Assembly: GCF_003144395.1 (NCBI RefSeq)
Contig: NZ_PENZ01000007.1
Location: forward strand, 166,470-230,469
Direction: 5' to 3'
DNA from: Proteus faecis
Lineage (GTDB): Bacteria > Pseudomonadota > Gammaproteobacteria > Enterobacterales > Enterobacteriaceae
Length of the DNA: 64,000 bases
Each line of letters starts with the position of its first letter. The first letter of the stretch is position 1. The translations under genes were made by a program, and so were the position numbers. A model generated the notes under the pieces. It saw nothing but the letters and a program-made list of their open reading frames with translations, searched no databases and was not told the DNA's origin. Shown piece by piece: positions 26,721 through 35,055 of the stretch.

Positions 26721-27542
26721 ATGAAACTTCATTTTTTAGGGACGGCTGCCTCAGAAGGCATACCCAATCCCTTCTGCCGTTGTGAACACTGCCTGAAAGC
26801 AAGAGAAATGGGTGGGAAAGATATCAGAACTCACTCTTCTGCCATTGTCGATGACATTATGTTAATCGACGTATCACCTACATTTAGTTATCAATTAATG
26901 CGTGATGGAATGGATGCCACTCATTTTGAGAGCCTTCTATTCACTCACACGCATCCTGATCATTTCAATGTTGGCGATCTGTTTAGTCGAATGGAAGGTT
27001 ATGGTTTTGAAATTAACCATCCCCTTCATATTTTTGGTAATGATCGCGCAATTAATGGCTGTATCGAAGTTTTACCTGGTTACAGCAAAGAGCGTTTTGC
27101 TTTTCACTGCTTAATTCCTTTTGTTACTGTCGAAAGAAACGGTTATAAAATTACGCCATTGCTGGCTAATCATGCTAAATGGGAACTCTGCTATGTTTAT
27201 CATATCGAGAAAGATGGCAAGGTGATTTTCTATGGTCATGATTCTGGTTGGTTCCCTGAATTGACATGGAAATGGTTAGAAAACAAACCTCTTGATATTG
27301 TTGTTTTTGAATGTACTTATGGACTCAATGGTAAAGATCGTACTGATAATCATATGAGTCTAGAAACCGTATTTGCAGCGAAAGAAAAACTACAACAGCA
27401 AGGTTGTTTACATCAAGATACACAAATTGCCGTTTCACATATTTCACATAGTGGTAAATTGCTTCATCACGAATTAGAAGCTGTTTGTGCTCCTCACAAT
27501 ATCCGCGTTGCCTACGACGGGTTAACGTTAGAAACAAATTAA
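26721..27542 (+). CDS. Metallo-beta-lactamase-fold hydrolase, PhnP-like
   Basis: A 273-residue MBL-fold enzyme, probably a metal-dependent phosphodiesterase. The metal motif is HTHPDH (His76, His78, Asp80, His81); further ligands are likely in HAKWE, GHDSGW and the C-terminal HISHSGKLLHHE. The N-terminus GTAASEGIPNPFCRCEHC carries Cys19, Cys21 and Cys24, the structural zinc site seen in PhnP cyclic-ribose phosphodiesterase and relatives. It starts an apparent operon with a NupG-like transporter 10 bases downstream, under LacI-type operators, so its substrate is probably a phosphorylated or cyclic sugar or nucleoside derivative. This is inference. Confidence 0.75.
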   Translation: MKLHFLGTAASEGIPNPFCRCEHCLKAREMGGKDIRTHSSAIVDDIMLIDVSPTFSYQLMRDGMDATHFESLLFTHTHPDHFNVGDLFSRMEGYGFEINHPLHIFGNDRAINGCIEVLPGYSKERFAFHCLIPFVTVERNGYKITPLLANHAKWELCYVYHIEKDGKVIFYGHDSGWFPELTWKWLENKPLDIVVFECTYGLNGKDRTDNHMSLETVFAAKEKLQQQGCLHQDTQIAVSHISHSGKLLHHELEAVCAPHNIRVAYDGLTLETN

Positions 27543-27552
27543 GAGGAGAACG

Positions 27553-28803
27553 ATGATGGATATGAAAATAACCTCTCGCTTACTGATTATGATGTTTGTG
27601 CAATATTTTATGCAAGGTGCATGGAATATGACCATGGGGCTAGTATTAAGTAGCTATGGTATGGCAAGCATTATTGGTAATGCCTACGCTTTATTAGGCG
27701 TCGCAACAATTATCTCCCCATTATTTATTGGTATGGTGGCTGACCGTTTCTTTGCTTCACAAAAAGTCATGGGCATCCTTCATTTAATTAATGCCGCAGT
27801 CATTATTTGTGTTCCTCAATTTATTGAAGCACAAAATAGCGGTATGACTTTATTTTTAATTTTCATTATTGGATTATTGTTTTATCCAACAACTGCGCTT
27901 TCGAATAGTATTAGTTTCTCTCATATTAACGGCGTGAAATACTTCCCTATTATTCGTGTATTCGGTACGTTCGGCTTTATGGCTATCGGATTTATATTAG
28001 GTGAAATGGGCTTCTCTGGTAGTACTATGACTTGGTATATCGCTTCGGCTGTGGGAGTTTTACTCGGTTTCTACTGCTTTACTTTACCTAATACGCCACC
28101 TAAAGCGAAAGGTAAGCCATTCTCTGCTCGTGATGTTTTATGTTTAGATGCACTTTCATTATTTAAAGATCGTTATTTTGCTATCTTAATGTTTAGTATC
28201 TTTATTTTAATGATCCCTAAAACAGCTTATTCCGCTTATATTCCGGTATTTATTAAAGCATTAGGTTTTAATAATGCAGCGTCTATTATGCAAATCGGTA
28301 TAGCTTGTGAAGTGCTGTTTATGTTTGTGTTGTCATTCTTCTTGATGAAGTTTGGCTTCAAAATCACGCTACTTTTAGGTGCTGTTAGCTGGATCATTCG
28401 CTCAATATTCTTCTCTTATGCAGCGGTAAATACCGAGTTTTATTTTATCGTTATCGGATTGATGTTGCAGGGATTATGTTGGGACTTCTTCTTTACTGCT
28501 GGTGATATCTATGTTGACCGCAAAGCCAAACCAGAAATTCGTGCTCAAGCACAAGGTCTACGCTTTATTGTCTCTAATGGTTTCGGCTTATTATTTGCTT
28601 CCACTATTTGTGGTCAAATCTTTAATTCAACCGTAACAGAAACAGGCGATGCAGCTTTACCACAATGGTCAACATTCTGGATATACCCAGCAATCGTTGC
28701 CACCGTTGTAAGCATATTCTTTATCTTCTTCTTTAAAGATGACGTGAGTAAAAAGAAAAATAACGAAGATAAAAAAGCACAAGAAAGTATTGCAACACCC
28801 TAG
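27553..28803 (+). CDS. MFS transporter, nucleoside:H+ symporter (NupG/XapB) family
   Basis: Twelve-span inner-membrane importer, 416 residues. It aligns by eye with NupG: an opening LLIMMFVQYFMQGAWNMTMG (NupG: QFCLWGSWLTTLG), LLGVATIISPLFIGMVADRFF, FPIIRVFGTFGFMA, and the late RAQAQGLRFIVSNGFGLLF (NupG: RASAQGMFLMMTNGFG). AAGAGGAG precedes the ATGATG start. Coupled to the hydrolase by a 10-base gap, it likely imports the compound sensed by the LacI fusion. Confidence 0.82.
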   Translation: MMDMKITSRLLIMMFVQYFMQGAWNMTMGLVLSSYGMASIIGNAYALLGVATIISPLFIGMVADRFFASQKVMGILHLINAAVIICVPQFIEAQNSGMTLFLIFIIGLLFYPTTALSNSISFSHINGVKYFPIIRVFGTFGFMAIGFILGEMGFSGSTMTWYIASAVGVLLGFYCFTLPNTPPKAKGKPFSARDVLCLDALSLFKDRYFAILMFSIFILMIPKTAYSAYIPVFIKALGFNNAASIMQIGIACEVLFMFVLSFFLMKFGFKITLLLGAVSWIIRSIFFSYAAVNTEFYFIVIGLMLQGLCWDFFFTAGDIYVDRKAKPEIRAQAQGLRFIVSNGFGLLFASTICGQIFNSTVTETGDAALPQWSTFWIYPAIVATVVSIFFIFFFKDDVSKKKNNEDKKAQESIATP

Positions 28804-28842
28804 TTTTAAAATAAAGGAATAAGCCAACGTTAGGAGCAAACC

Positions 28843-29556
28843 ATGAATGCATTAATACAGTTTGTTGACAGCATTGGCCCTTTATCACTTTCAAGTATCG
28901 CTAAATTACTGGCCGCCTTTATTTTGGGCGGCCTTATTGGCTTAGAGCGTGAATCAAAGGGGAAACCAGTCGGTTTTAAAACCTGTGTTATTATTGCTGT
29001 TGCCAGTTGTTTATTAACCATTGTTTCTATTCAATCCGCGGAATATTACGCCAATATCTCCGATAATATTCGTAGTGATCCCATGAGATTAGCCGCGCAA
29101 ATTATCAGTGGTGTCGGCTTTCTTGGCGCGGGTGTTATATTGCATCGACGTGATGATGCTATTTCAGGCCTGACAACAGCCGCCATTGTATGGGCATCAG
29201 CGGGTGTTGGTATTGCTTGTGGCTCAGGTTTTTATTGGCATGCCATGATTGTGACCGTTCTCTTTTTTATGGCTATTCAACTTAGCCCGCAAGTGGTGCT
29301 CTTTCAGATGAAAAATCAACGTTTAGGTAAGATAAAAGTGCGTATGTTATTTACTCATGAAAGTGGTGTTCCTCTGTTAATTGAGTATTTAAAAAGCCAT
29401 AAAAACGTGATTGAAAATCTGACTATTCGCGATATCAAAAAAGAACGCGTTGAAGTGAATTTAAAACTGTTAGTGAGACAAAAAATTACCTTACCTGAAT
29501 TTTATTGTTCATTAAAACAGCTTGAACATGTTCATTCAGTTTCTCTTGATCATTAA
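28843..29556 (+). CDS. MgtC/SapB-family membrane protein
   Basis: A 237-residue protein with four or five membrane spans and the MgtC signatures GGLIGLERESKGKPVGFKTC and AAQIISGVGFLGAGVI, then GLTTAAIVWASAGVGIACG. The soluble C-terminal part (about residues 150-237) is the ACT-like domain found in MgtC proper. MgtC proteins modulate F-ATPase and magnesium/phosphate homeostasis. AGGAG precedes the ATG, 40 bases after the transporter gene, so it may be the third gene of the LacI-controlled operon, though the functional link is unclear. Confidence 0.85.
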   Translation: MNALIQFVDSIGPLSLSSIAKLLAAFILGGLIGLERESKGKPVGFKTCVIIAVASCLLTIVSIQSAEYYANISDNIRSDPMRLAAQIISGVGFLGAGVILHRRDDAISGLTTAAIVWASAGVGIACGSGFYWHAMIVTVLFFMAIQLSPQVVLFQMKNQRLGKIKVRMLFTHESGVPLLIEYLKSHKNVIENLTIRDIKKERVEVNLKLLVRQKITLPEFYCSLKQLEHVHSVSLDH

Positions 29557-29570
29557 TATATTTAAAAATA

Positions 29571-29625
29571 AAAAGTGCGCTTTATTTTAGAATAACAACA
29601 CTCTTTTTTATTGCGCACATTTTTT
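29571..29625 (+). terminator. Probable terminator after mgtC-like gene
   Basis: GTGCGC (29575-29580) pairs with GCGCAC (29613-29618), extended by flanking A4 and T runs; six T follow. The loop is long (32 bases), so confidence is moderate. Confidence 0.45.
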
Positions 29626-29661
29626 GATTATTAATTTATTTTAACTACATCTATTTATGAA

Positions 29662-30609
29662 TTATTTTTTACTAAGATGATAACGATAGACAGTAGCTTC
29701 TAAAAACTTTTCTTCTGGTTTCCAGTTTTTAATAATATTAACAGAACCACCATCAGCATAATAATTACCATCTTCTTGTAGAAAAATATCGATATTATTT
29801 ACAATATATAAATCTGTTTCACACTCATCTGAACAAGCTGATGCAACCTCATTACTAGTAACATAAACCGCACTACCTTCTGTCGTCGTGCCTTTAACTT
29901 CAACACGCCTAATCGTATCATTTTTATGACATTCTAAATCATAAGGACTATTAGAAGAGGTATCTAATACTTCAAAGCCTTGCTGTTCATAATGTTCTAT
30001 TGCCTTATTCATTGCATACAACTCAATTACCTTTTTCTTTTTAACATCAGCAACTCGACCTTGATAGCTTAATTTTTCTTTTTTCAATATCTCGGGAAGT
30101 TTATTATCAATATCTAAAGTATCTATTTTTTCCCAGGCATAAATAGCACTTAATGCTTTATTGGGTTTTTTCTGATAATCAAGTACATCATATAAGACTT
30201 GAACTGGTTTATTGCCATTATGTTCTATATAAGACAGTCGACCGATATAAATAAAAGGTTGGCTACTACTTTTTATTTTTTCATGAGTTCGAACAAATAA
30301 AATAACTGTTTCTCCAGTAAAAATTTTTCTCATATGAGGTGTTTCTATTGTATTTTTATTCTGAGACTCCCAGTGAAACTTTTTACCATTATCAAGAAAT
30401 ATATCATTATATTTGTGACTGCTTTCTTTACCGCTTTTATCCAATGTGACAAATAAAACAATACAATTATTAAAACTTGTTATTCCCGTTATCTCCTTAT
30501 TATTATTCAAAGGTCTTACATTAGCTGTTACCAAAGCTTCATTTTTACTATATGCATTTCCAACAACCAAGTTTTTGTAATCAAATACTTCATCTTTTCG
30601 CTGCATCAT
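29662..30609 (-). CDS. Restriction-endonuclease-like protein (DUF3427-like + NOV_C/DUF3883)
   Basis: A 315-residue protein with two recognisable halves. Residues about 45-145 resemble the DUF3427 module found on restriction/helicase proteins (IVLFVTLDKS, KYNDIFLDNGKKFHWESQNKNT). Residues about 195-315 are a NOV_C/DUF3883 domain with a PD-(D/E)xK-like core: Asp224 in PYDLEC and Glu237-Val-Lys239 in VEVKGT, preceded by a helix AIEHYEQQGFEV. Such proteins occur as the nuclease of type II-like restriction systems. Next to it lies the stump of a cytosine methyltransferase gene on the opposite strand. Very AT-rich, hinting at transfer. Nuclease function is predicted, not proved. Confidence 0.72.
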   Translation of the reverse strand: MMQRKDEVFDYKNLVVGNAYSKNEALVTANVRPLNNNKEITGITSFNNCIVLFVTLDKSGKESSHKYNDIFLDNGKKFHWESQNKNTIETPHMRKIFTGETVILFVRTHEKIKSSSQPFIYIGRLSYIEHNGNKPVQVLYDVLDYQKKPNKALSAIYAWEKIDTLDIDNKLPEILKKEKLSYQGRVADVKKKKVIELYAMNKAIEHYEQQGFEVLDTSSNSPYDLECHKNDTIRRVEVKGTTTEGSAVYVTSNEVASACSDECETDLYIVNNIDIFLQEDGNYYADGGSVNIIKNWKPEEKFLEATVYRYHLSKK

Positions 30610-30716
30610 AGAACCTTATTAGATAATTTATATATTGCTAATTATATTAGCCCAAATATATCAATCATCAAAATAAGAGGGTTAGATCTATAAAAAATTT
30701 ATACATATTGTGACTG
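30610..30716. other. AT-rich gap between nuclease-like gene and methyltransferase stump
   Basis: About 107 bases holding the promoter of the nuclease-like gene. The deletion junction that removed the body of the methyltransferase gene should lie near 30710-30720, where homology begins. Confidence 0.4.
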
Positions 30717-30890
30717 AACACCATCAGAAAACTGACACCAAGAGAGTGCTTTAACTTTCAAGGTTACCCAGCTGACTATAAATTACCCAAAGATATGAGT
30801 AATGCTAATTTATATAAACAAGCTGGAAATAGTGTTGTAGTGCCAGTTATTGAACGAATCGCACAACAGATAAAATTAGCGCTAGGATAA
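30717..30890 (+). pseudogene. 3' stump of a DNA (cytosine-5) methyltransferase gene
   Basis: The rightward frame ending at TAA 30888-30890 encodes conserved C-terminal motifs of C5-methyltransferases: motif IX RKLTPRECFNFQGYP and motif X KQAGNSVVVPVIERIA. TGA at 30711-30713 closes the frame upstream, and motifs I-VIII are absent from the window, so at least 250 codons are missing. Orientation is divergent from the nuclease-like gene at 29662-30609. Read together, they are the remains of a restriction-modification pair that lost its methyltransferase. Confidence 0.88.
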
Positions 30891-30952
30891 ACTGTAATAG
30901 TTTTGAAATTAAAATCCCAAATCTCAATTTTCTAAACCAATTATTATGGCCG

Positions 30953-30998
30953 TAAGACAAAGCGCGATAAAACGTTTATTTTATCGCGCTTTGTCTTA
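30953..30998. terminator. Very strong inverted repeat (20-base arms)
   Basis: TAAGACAAAGCGCGATAAAA at 30953-30972 and its perfect complement at 30979-30998, with a 6-base loop. It lies 15 bases beyond the stop of the leftward acyltransferase gene and 62 bases after the methyltransferase stump. It probably terminates transcription from both sides, though T runs are internal to the stem and not outside. Confidence 0.7.
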
Positions 30999-31013
30999 AC
31001 AGAAATCTATTTA

Positions 31014-32993
31014 CTATTCTTTATTTTTTAATGGATTAGCAAAGCGTTCTAGGTACATCATGCCAAAGATTGTTGAAGCATAATCTGTAATATGTCCTAC
31101 ATCTCGATAAACCGGTACACCGTCTATATCGGTTAAGCAGACATTTTTATCACATTGTACATCTTTAGGATCAATGATAATTAAAGTTGGATAGTCCTTT
31201 TTTAATTTAGCAAATAATTGATTCATCCATGTATTCCCCTCACCTTTATAGTCTTTCGGGTTACAGTTGTTATCTGCAAAATCTTTTCTTAATTTTGCAT
31301 TTTCATAAAAACAGGTCATAAAACCACTTGGCATAGAATTGACTGCTTTAATAAAAACGGGCTTGGCCCCTGTGGCAATAATAATATCAAGTGCTTCACG
31401 CATCGCTTTTTCAACACGTTGACGAGACGCTTCGACGGTTCTCACATCACCTAATTTATTAATCACATGATTTGACGCATAGTTATTCCAAACTTGTCCA
31501 AATATTACATAATCAAAGTGGCTATTCTTAATAAGTTGATAATATTTCACCGTCTGATCGTAACAACGTTGATAAACTGCATTTTTATGATTAGACCAGT
31601 CATAAAGGTAAATATTAGGAAGTGTAATACATGATGAAGTTGCTTGAGCATATACATCTATCTTGGCGTCTTTACCTAATATATCCATAAAGCCCCAATA
31701 ATGATTTGCATGAGAATCACCAAATAAAAAAGCTTTTCTCTGACTTCCCACTGCACCAATATGGCATATTTCATCTGGATCTGAGGCTTCAAAATTCATA
31801 CATTTAGTTCGATTAGGATAATCAAACTGGTTCAATTTAGCTTCTAAATTAACGTAATTTTGCCCAAGCCTTGCTCCAATGCCTTGATATTTTTCATTTA
31901 ATGCATTTAACCCAAATGCGCATAAAATAGGAATAATTAACAAAAGTGTGATCGAATATTTAAAGGCTAAGCGTTTTCTTCTAAACGGCTTTTCAATAAG
32001 AAAATAAGAAGTTATTGAGAGTAATAAGGTTAATGCTAACAGTGATCCTTTCTCTAGTTCTGTATTAAACACTCCAATATAACGTGCAACTGCAAATAAT
32101 GGCCAATGCCATAAATAGAGTGAATAAGATAATAACCCGACGATCACGATCGGCTTTAATGAAAGTATTTTTTTTATAATACTCTCATGCTGCCCGGTAT
32201 AAATAATAAGTGCAGCACCAAGACAAACATACAACGTATTAAAGTTCGGATAACCTGCAATAATATCGTTTTGAAATGCGACCCAAACAATAACACCTAG
32301 CGCAATTAAACTAATAACATCATTTATTCTTCGATTAAGTTTTATCTTTGTTGGGAAATAGGCAACACATGCACCCAACATAAACTCAAAGATCCGCGTA
32401 CTAAAATAGTAGTAATTTTTCGGTTGATCTTTTTGATAATAAAACACAAAAACAAACGAAATAACAGTAAATAACGCCACCAAATAAAAATGATTAACGA
32501 AGCCTTTTACGTTGATTTTATGCAGAAAATAAAGTGCAAAAGGTAAGAACAGATACCACTGCCACTCTATTGCTAAAGACCATGTATGCAATAACGGTAA
32601 AAAGAGTGCATCTTGTGCGGCATAGCTGGTTGTCACTCTCGCAAAATATTTATTAGAGAGAAAGGCTGAGGCGTATTTTTCACTATTTGTAATATCTAAG
32701 TAATCGCTAGGAAGGTAAAAAAGCCCTGAAATCACTAAAACAGCGATTAATACAACTAGATAAAGTGGTTGTAATCGCCATAATCGACGATTATAAAAAT
32801 CATGAAATGAAAAATTACCTTGAGATAATGAAATTTTAATTATCAGCGAGATCAAAAAACCAGAGATCACAAAGAAAATATCGACGCCAATAAATCCAGA
32901 AGGAATTAAGTGATTATCTAAATGGAAAAGGATAACTAGAATAACAGCGACTGCTCTTAAACCATCTATATCTGCACGATATTTTACATTCAT
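31014..32993 (-). CDS. OafA-type acyltransferase with C-terminal SGNH domain
   Basis: Membrane O-acyltransferase that modifies a surface glycan, for example LPS O-antigen. The 659-residue protein has an acyltransferase-3 domain of about ten spans (YRADIDGLRAVAVILVILFH with the conserved DGLRAxAxxxVxxxH; FIGVDIFFVISGFLIS; RRLWRLQPLY; HTWSLAIEWQWYLF) and a periplasmic SGNH esterase-like domain with FLFGDSHANHYWG near residue 425 and a late Asp/His pair in RDVGHITDY. This is the OafA/WecH-plus-SGNH layout. It stands alone, not in a polysaccharide cluster. Confidence 0.87.
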   Translation of the reverse strand: MNVKYRADIDGLRAVAVILVILFHLDNHLIPSGFIGVDIFFVISGFLISLIIKISLSQGNFSFHDFYNRRLWRLQPLYLVVLIAVLVISGLFYLPSDYLDITNSEKYASAFLSNKYFARVTTSYAAQDALFLPLLHTWSLAIEWQWYLFLPFALYFLHKINVKGFVNHFYLVALFTVISFVFVFYYQKDQPKNYYYFSTRIFEFMLGACVAYFPTKIKLNRRINDVISLIALGVIVWVAFQNDIIAGYPNFNTLYVCLGAALIIYTGQHESIIKKILSLKPIVIVGLLSYSLYLWHWPLFAVARYIGVFNTELEKGSLLALTLLLSITSYFLIEKPFRRKRLAFKYSITLLLIIPILCAFGLNALNEKYQGIGARLGQNYVNLEAKLNQFDYPNRTKCMNFEASDPDEICHIGAVGSQRKAFLFGDSHANHYWGFMDILGKDAKIDVYAQATSSCITLPNIYLYDWSNHKNAVYQRCYDQTVKYYQLIKNSHFDYVIFGQVWNNYASNHVINKLGDVRTVEASRQRVEKAMREALDIIIATGAKPVFIKAVNSMPSGFMTCFYENAKLRKDFADNNCNPKDYKGEGNTWMNQLFAKLKKDYPTLIIIDPKDVQCDKNVCLTDIDGVPVYRDVGHITDYASTIFGMMYLERFANPLKNKE

Positions 32994-33094
32994 AATTTAA
33001 ACACATAATCCGAATAAAAAGAATCGCTGGATTATATACCAATTAGCCATATCGCTTTAGTCACAAAAAGAAGAAGATTATTTAATATTGACTA

Positions 33095-33811
33095 TTAATA
33101 ACACCTAAATGGCCATAATTGATTAAACTCCATCGTTAAACCCAATTGCACTTCAGATGAAAGTGAACCTTTGCTCACCACAAATTTGGGATGCCGAATA
33201 ACGATAGGGGTATTAATATCATAAAGTATTAATGATGATCGGCTTAGTTCTAACTCATCATAAAGTGTCTTCATTTCTGCTGATGACGTATTTTCACATA
33301 ATCGCCCAAGCGTGATATGAATAATATTTTTATGAAGAGTGTTATCAATGGGGATCTGCTGATAAATATTTTGTCTAAATTGTTCTAACTCCTTTGAAAT
33401 ACCCGTTAATATCACACTGCCGTTGGATGTTAGGACAACATTATTAAATAAAATTTCAATTCGTTTTGTTTGATTAAAGATTTTTGCAATCTCATGGCAC
33501 CATGACAATAATACGGGGCGTTGCAGTTTAAACTGTTCATTTTGTTGATTAAAAATCGTTAATAATGTGGAGTGATATTCTTGTGGCTGAGCAAATTCAA
33601 TAAATGGAAACTTAAGTGCAAGTTGATCACAATAAGCCATTAGTTTCTGACTAAAGGGAATAAAGCTTTCCTCAATTTCAGGCTGAGAAATCATTAATTG
33701 CCCCATATTTAAACTGACATCAATAATACTTTCATCATTAATTTGTTGTTGCCAACTTTCACCTGTTGCCAATTTTTTAAGTGTTGCTTGTGTCAGAAAT
33801 TCGTATGCCAT
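33095..33811 (-). CDS. 2H-phosphoesterase-like protein
   Basis: A 238-residue protein without a remembered name. Two HxT motifs, EYHSTL (His80, Thr82) and IIHITL (His165, Thr167), each ending a hydrophobic strand, match the paired catalytic motifs of 2H phosphoesterases (LigT/ThpR, cyclic phosphodiesterases and RNA 2',3'-cyclic phosphate enzymes). Spacing of 85 residues is normal. The ATG at 33811 is chosen over a GTG 6 bases upstream because TAAGG is then 8 bases away. No neighbouring gene suggests a substrate. It was missed by simple similarity to known genes; the call rests on the motifs alone. Confidence 0.55.
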   Translation of the reverse strand: MAYEFLTQATLKKLATGESWQQQINDESIIDVSLNMGQLMISQPEIEESFIPFSQKLMAYCDQLALKFPFIEFAQPQEYHSTLLTIFNQQNEQFKLQRPVLLSWCHEIAKIFNQTKRIEILFNNVVLTSNGSVILTGISKELEQFRQNIYQQIPIDNTLHKNIIHITLGRLCENTSSAEMKTLYDELELSRSSLILYDINTPIVIRHPKFVVSKGSLSSEVQLGLTMEFNQLWPFRCY

Positions 33812-33892
33812 CCGCACACCTTAATTAAGAATAAAATAATCACTCATACTTTGGTTTGAATGACATTTAAAATCAAGTTTTAGAGCAGATAA

Positions 33893-33922
33893 TAAAAAAG
33901 TGGCTTTCTTCTGAAAGCCACT
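33893..33922 (-). terminator. Rho-independent terminator after nanA
   Basis: AGTGGCTTTC / GAAAGCCACT, a 10-base stem with a 4-base loop; on the minus strand it is followed by TTTTTTATT. It ends the leftward nanA transcript. Confidence 0.9.
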
Positions 33923-33992
33923 GTCACATCAAAGGGGGAGTGATGTTAAAAGATGAGTCTATCTATAAATAATTCAATTAAAACTAAATGGA

Positions 33993-34883
33993 TTACAGAA
34001 AATTAGCCGCTTTAAACTTCGCTAATGCATCGGCTTTTTGAGCTGCCGTCATTGGGCGTAATGGACGACGAGGATCACCCACATCAATACCATGTAGTTG
34101 CATCGCCACTTTTCCTGCTGCAACACCACCGTATTCGACTAACACACGAATAATCGCAATCACTTTATCCATGCAAGCTGTAACGCCTTCATGATCACCG
34201 GCTTTAAATTTCTCAATAATTTCAAGGTATAATGGTGCAGCATAGTTATATGTACTGCCGACAGCACTTGATGCACCGCAGGCTAATCCCGCAGGAATAA
34301 ATTCATCAACACCAAATGGAACGTCATACTTTCCGCCATCTACACGTAAGCAACGCTGGAATTCATACATATCAGGGGAGTTAAATTTCATACCTGATAG
34401 ATTTGGGATCACTTTCCCCGCGGCTTGTAGGAATTTTTCCATATCAATATTTAAGCCTGACATGGTGGAGTGATAATAATAAAAACCTTTAGATGGGGCG
34501 CTAGTTGCAGCCAGACGACAATATTCAACAAGATCATCAACATTGCCCGGTTTAAAGAAACAAGGACCAATAACGGATGTTGCTTTGATATCTAGTGTTT
34601 CAGCATGGCGAGTAAGTTCTACTGTATCAGCAATACTGAGTGCACCTGTATGAATAATAAGATCAAGCTTACCTTGACTGGCATTAACCCAACGTTCAGC
34701 CACTTTCTTACGTTCTTCAACAGAACAATGAATACCTTCACCTGTTGTTCCTAATACATAAGCACCTGTCACACCGCTTGCAATTAGGTGTTCTGCTATT
34801 TCATCAATGACAGGGTAATTAACGCTTCCATCTGCTGCAAAAGGAGTATGAGGTGCGGCAATCAGCCCAGAGAGTTTGTTCAT
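33993..34883 (-). CDS. nanA: N-acetylneuraminate lyase (eukaryote/Bacteroides-like class)
   Basis: Cytoplasmic aldolase splitting sialic acid to ManNAc and pyruvate. The 296-residue TIM barrel has the DapA-superfamily signature GTTGEG (46-51), the catalytic tyrosine in GFYYYHS (Tyr137) and Schiff-base Lys166 in SGMKFNSPD. YYYH and GMKF, with VIIHTGA-like LIIHTGALS, resemble human NPL and Bacteroides fragilis NanL more than E. coli NanA, which has YNIP. A further GVDE and GSTYNY are conserved. It is preceded by its own 172-base gap after the RpiR gene and followed by a terminator. Confidence 0.88.
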   Translation of the reverse strand: MNKLSGLIAAPHTPFAADGSVNYPVIDEIAEHLIASGVTGAYVLGTTGEGIHCSVEERKKVAERWVNASQGKLDLIIHTGALSIADTVELTRHAETLDIKATSVIGPCFFKPGNVDDLVEYCRLAATSAPSKGFYYYHSTMSGLNIDMEKFLQAAGKVIPNLSGMKFNSPDMYEFQRCLRVDGGKYDVPFGVDEFIPAGLACGASSAVGSTYNYAAPLYLEIIEKFKAGDHEGVTACMDKVIAIIRVLVEYGGVAAGKVAMQLHGIDVGDPRRPLRPMTAAQKADALAKFKAANFL

Positions 34884-35055
34884 GATAACTTCCTTTGGAG
34901 GTTAATTTCTTTTGTGATATTTTTATGGAGCTTAACTCTATATTAAGGAGCAATACTTCAGAACGCAATAACGAAATCAGCATTAAAGGAAGAGAAAAAT
35001 GAAAGTGTGATCTTTAGCCAATTTCCACTAAAGAACACACAATGTAGAGATAAAC

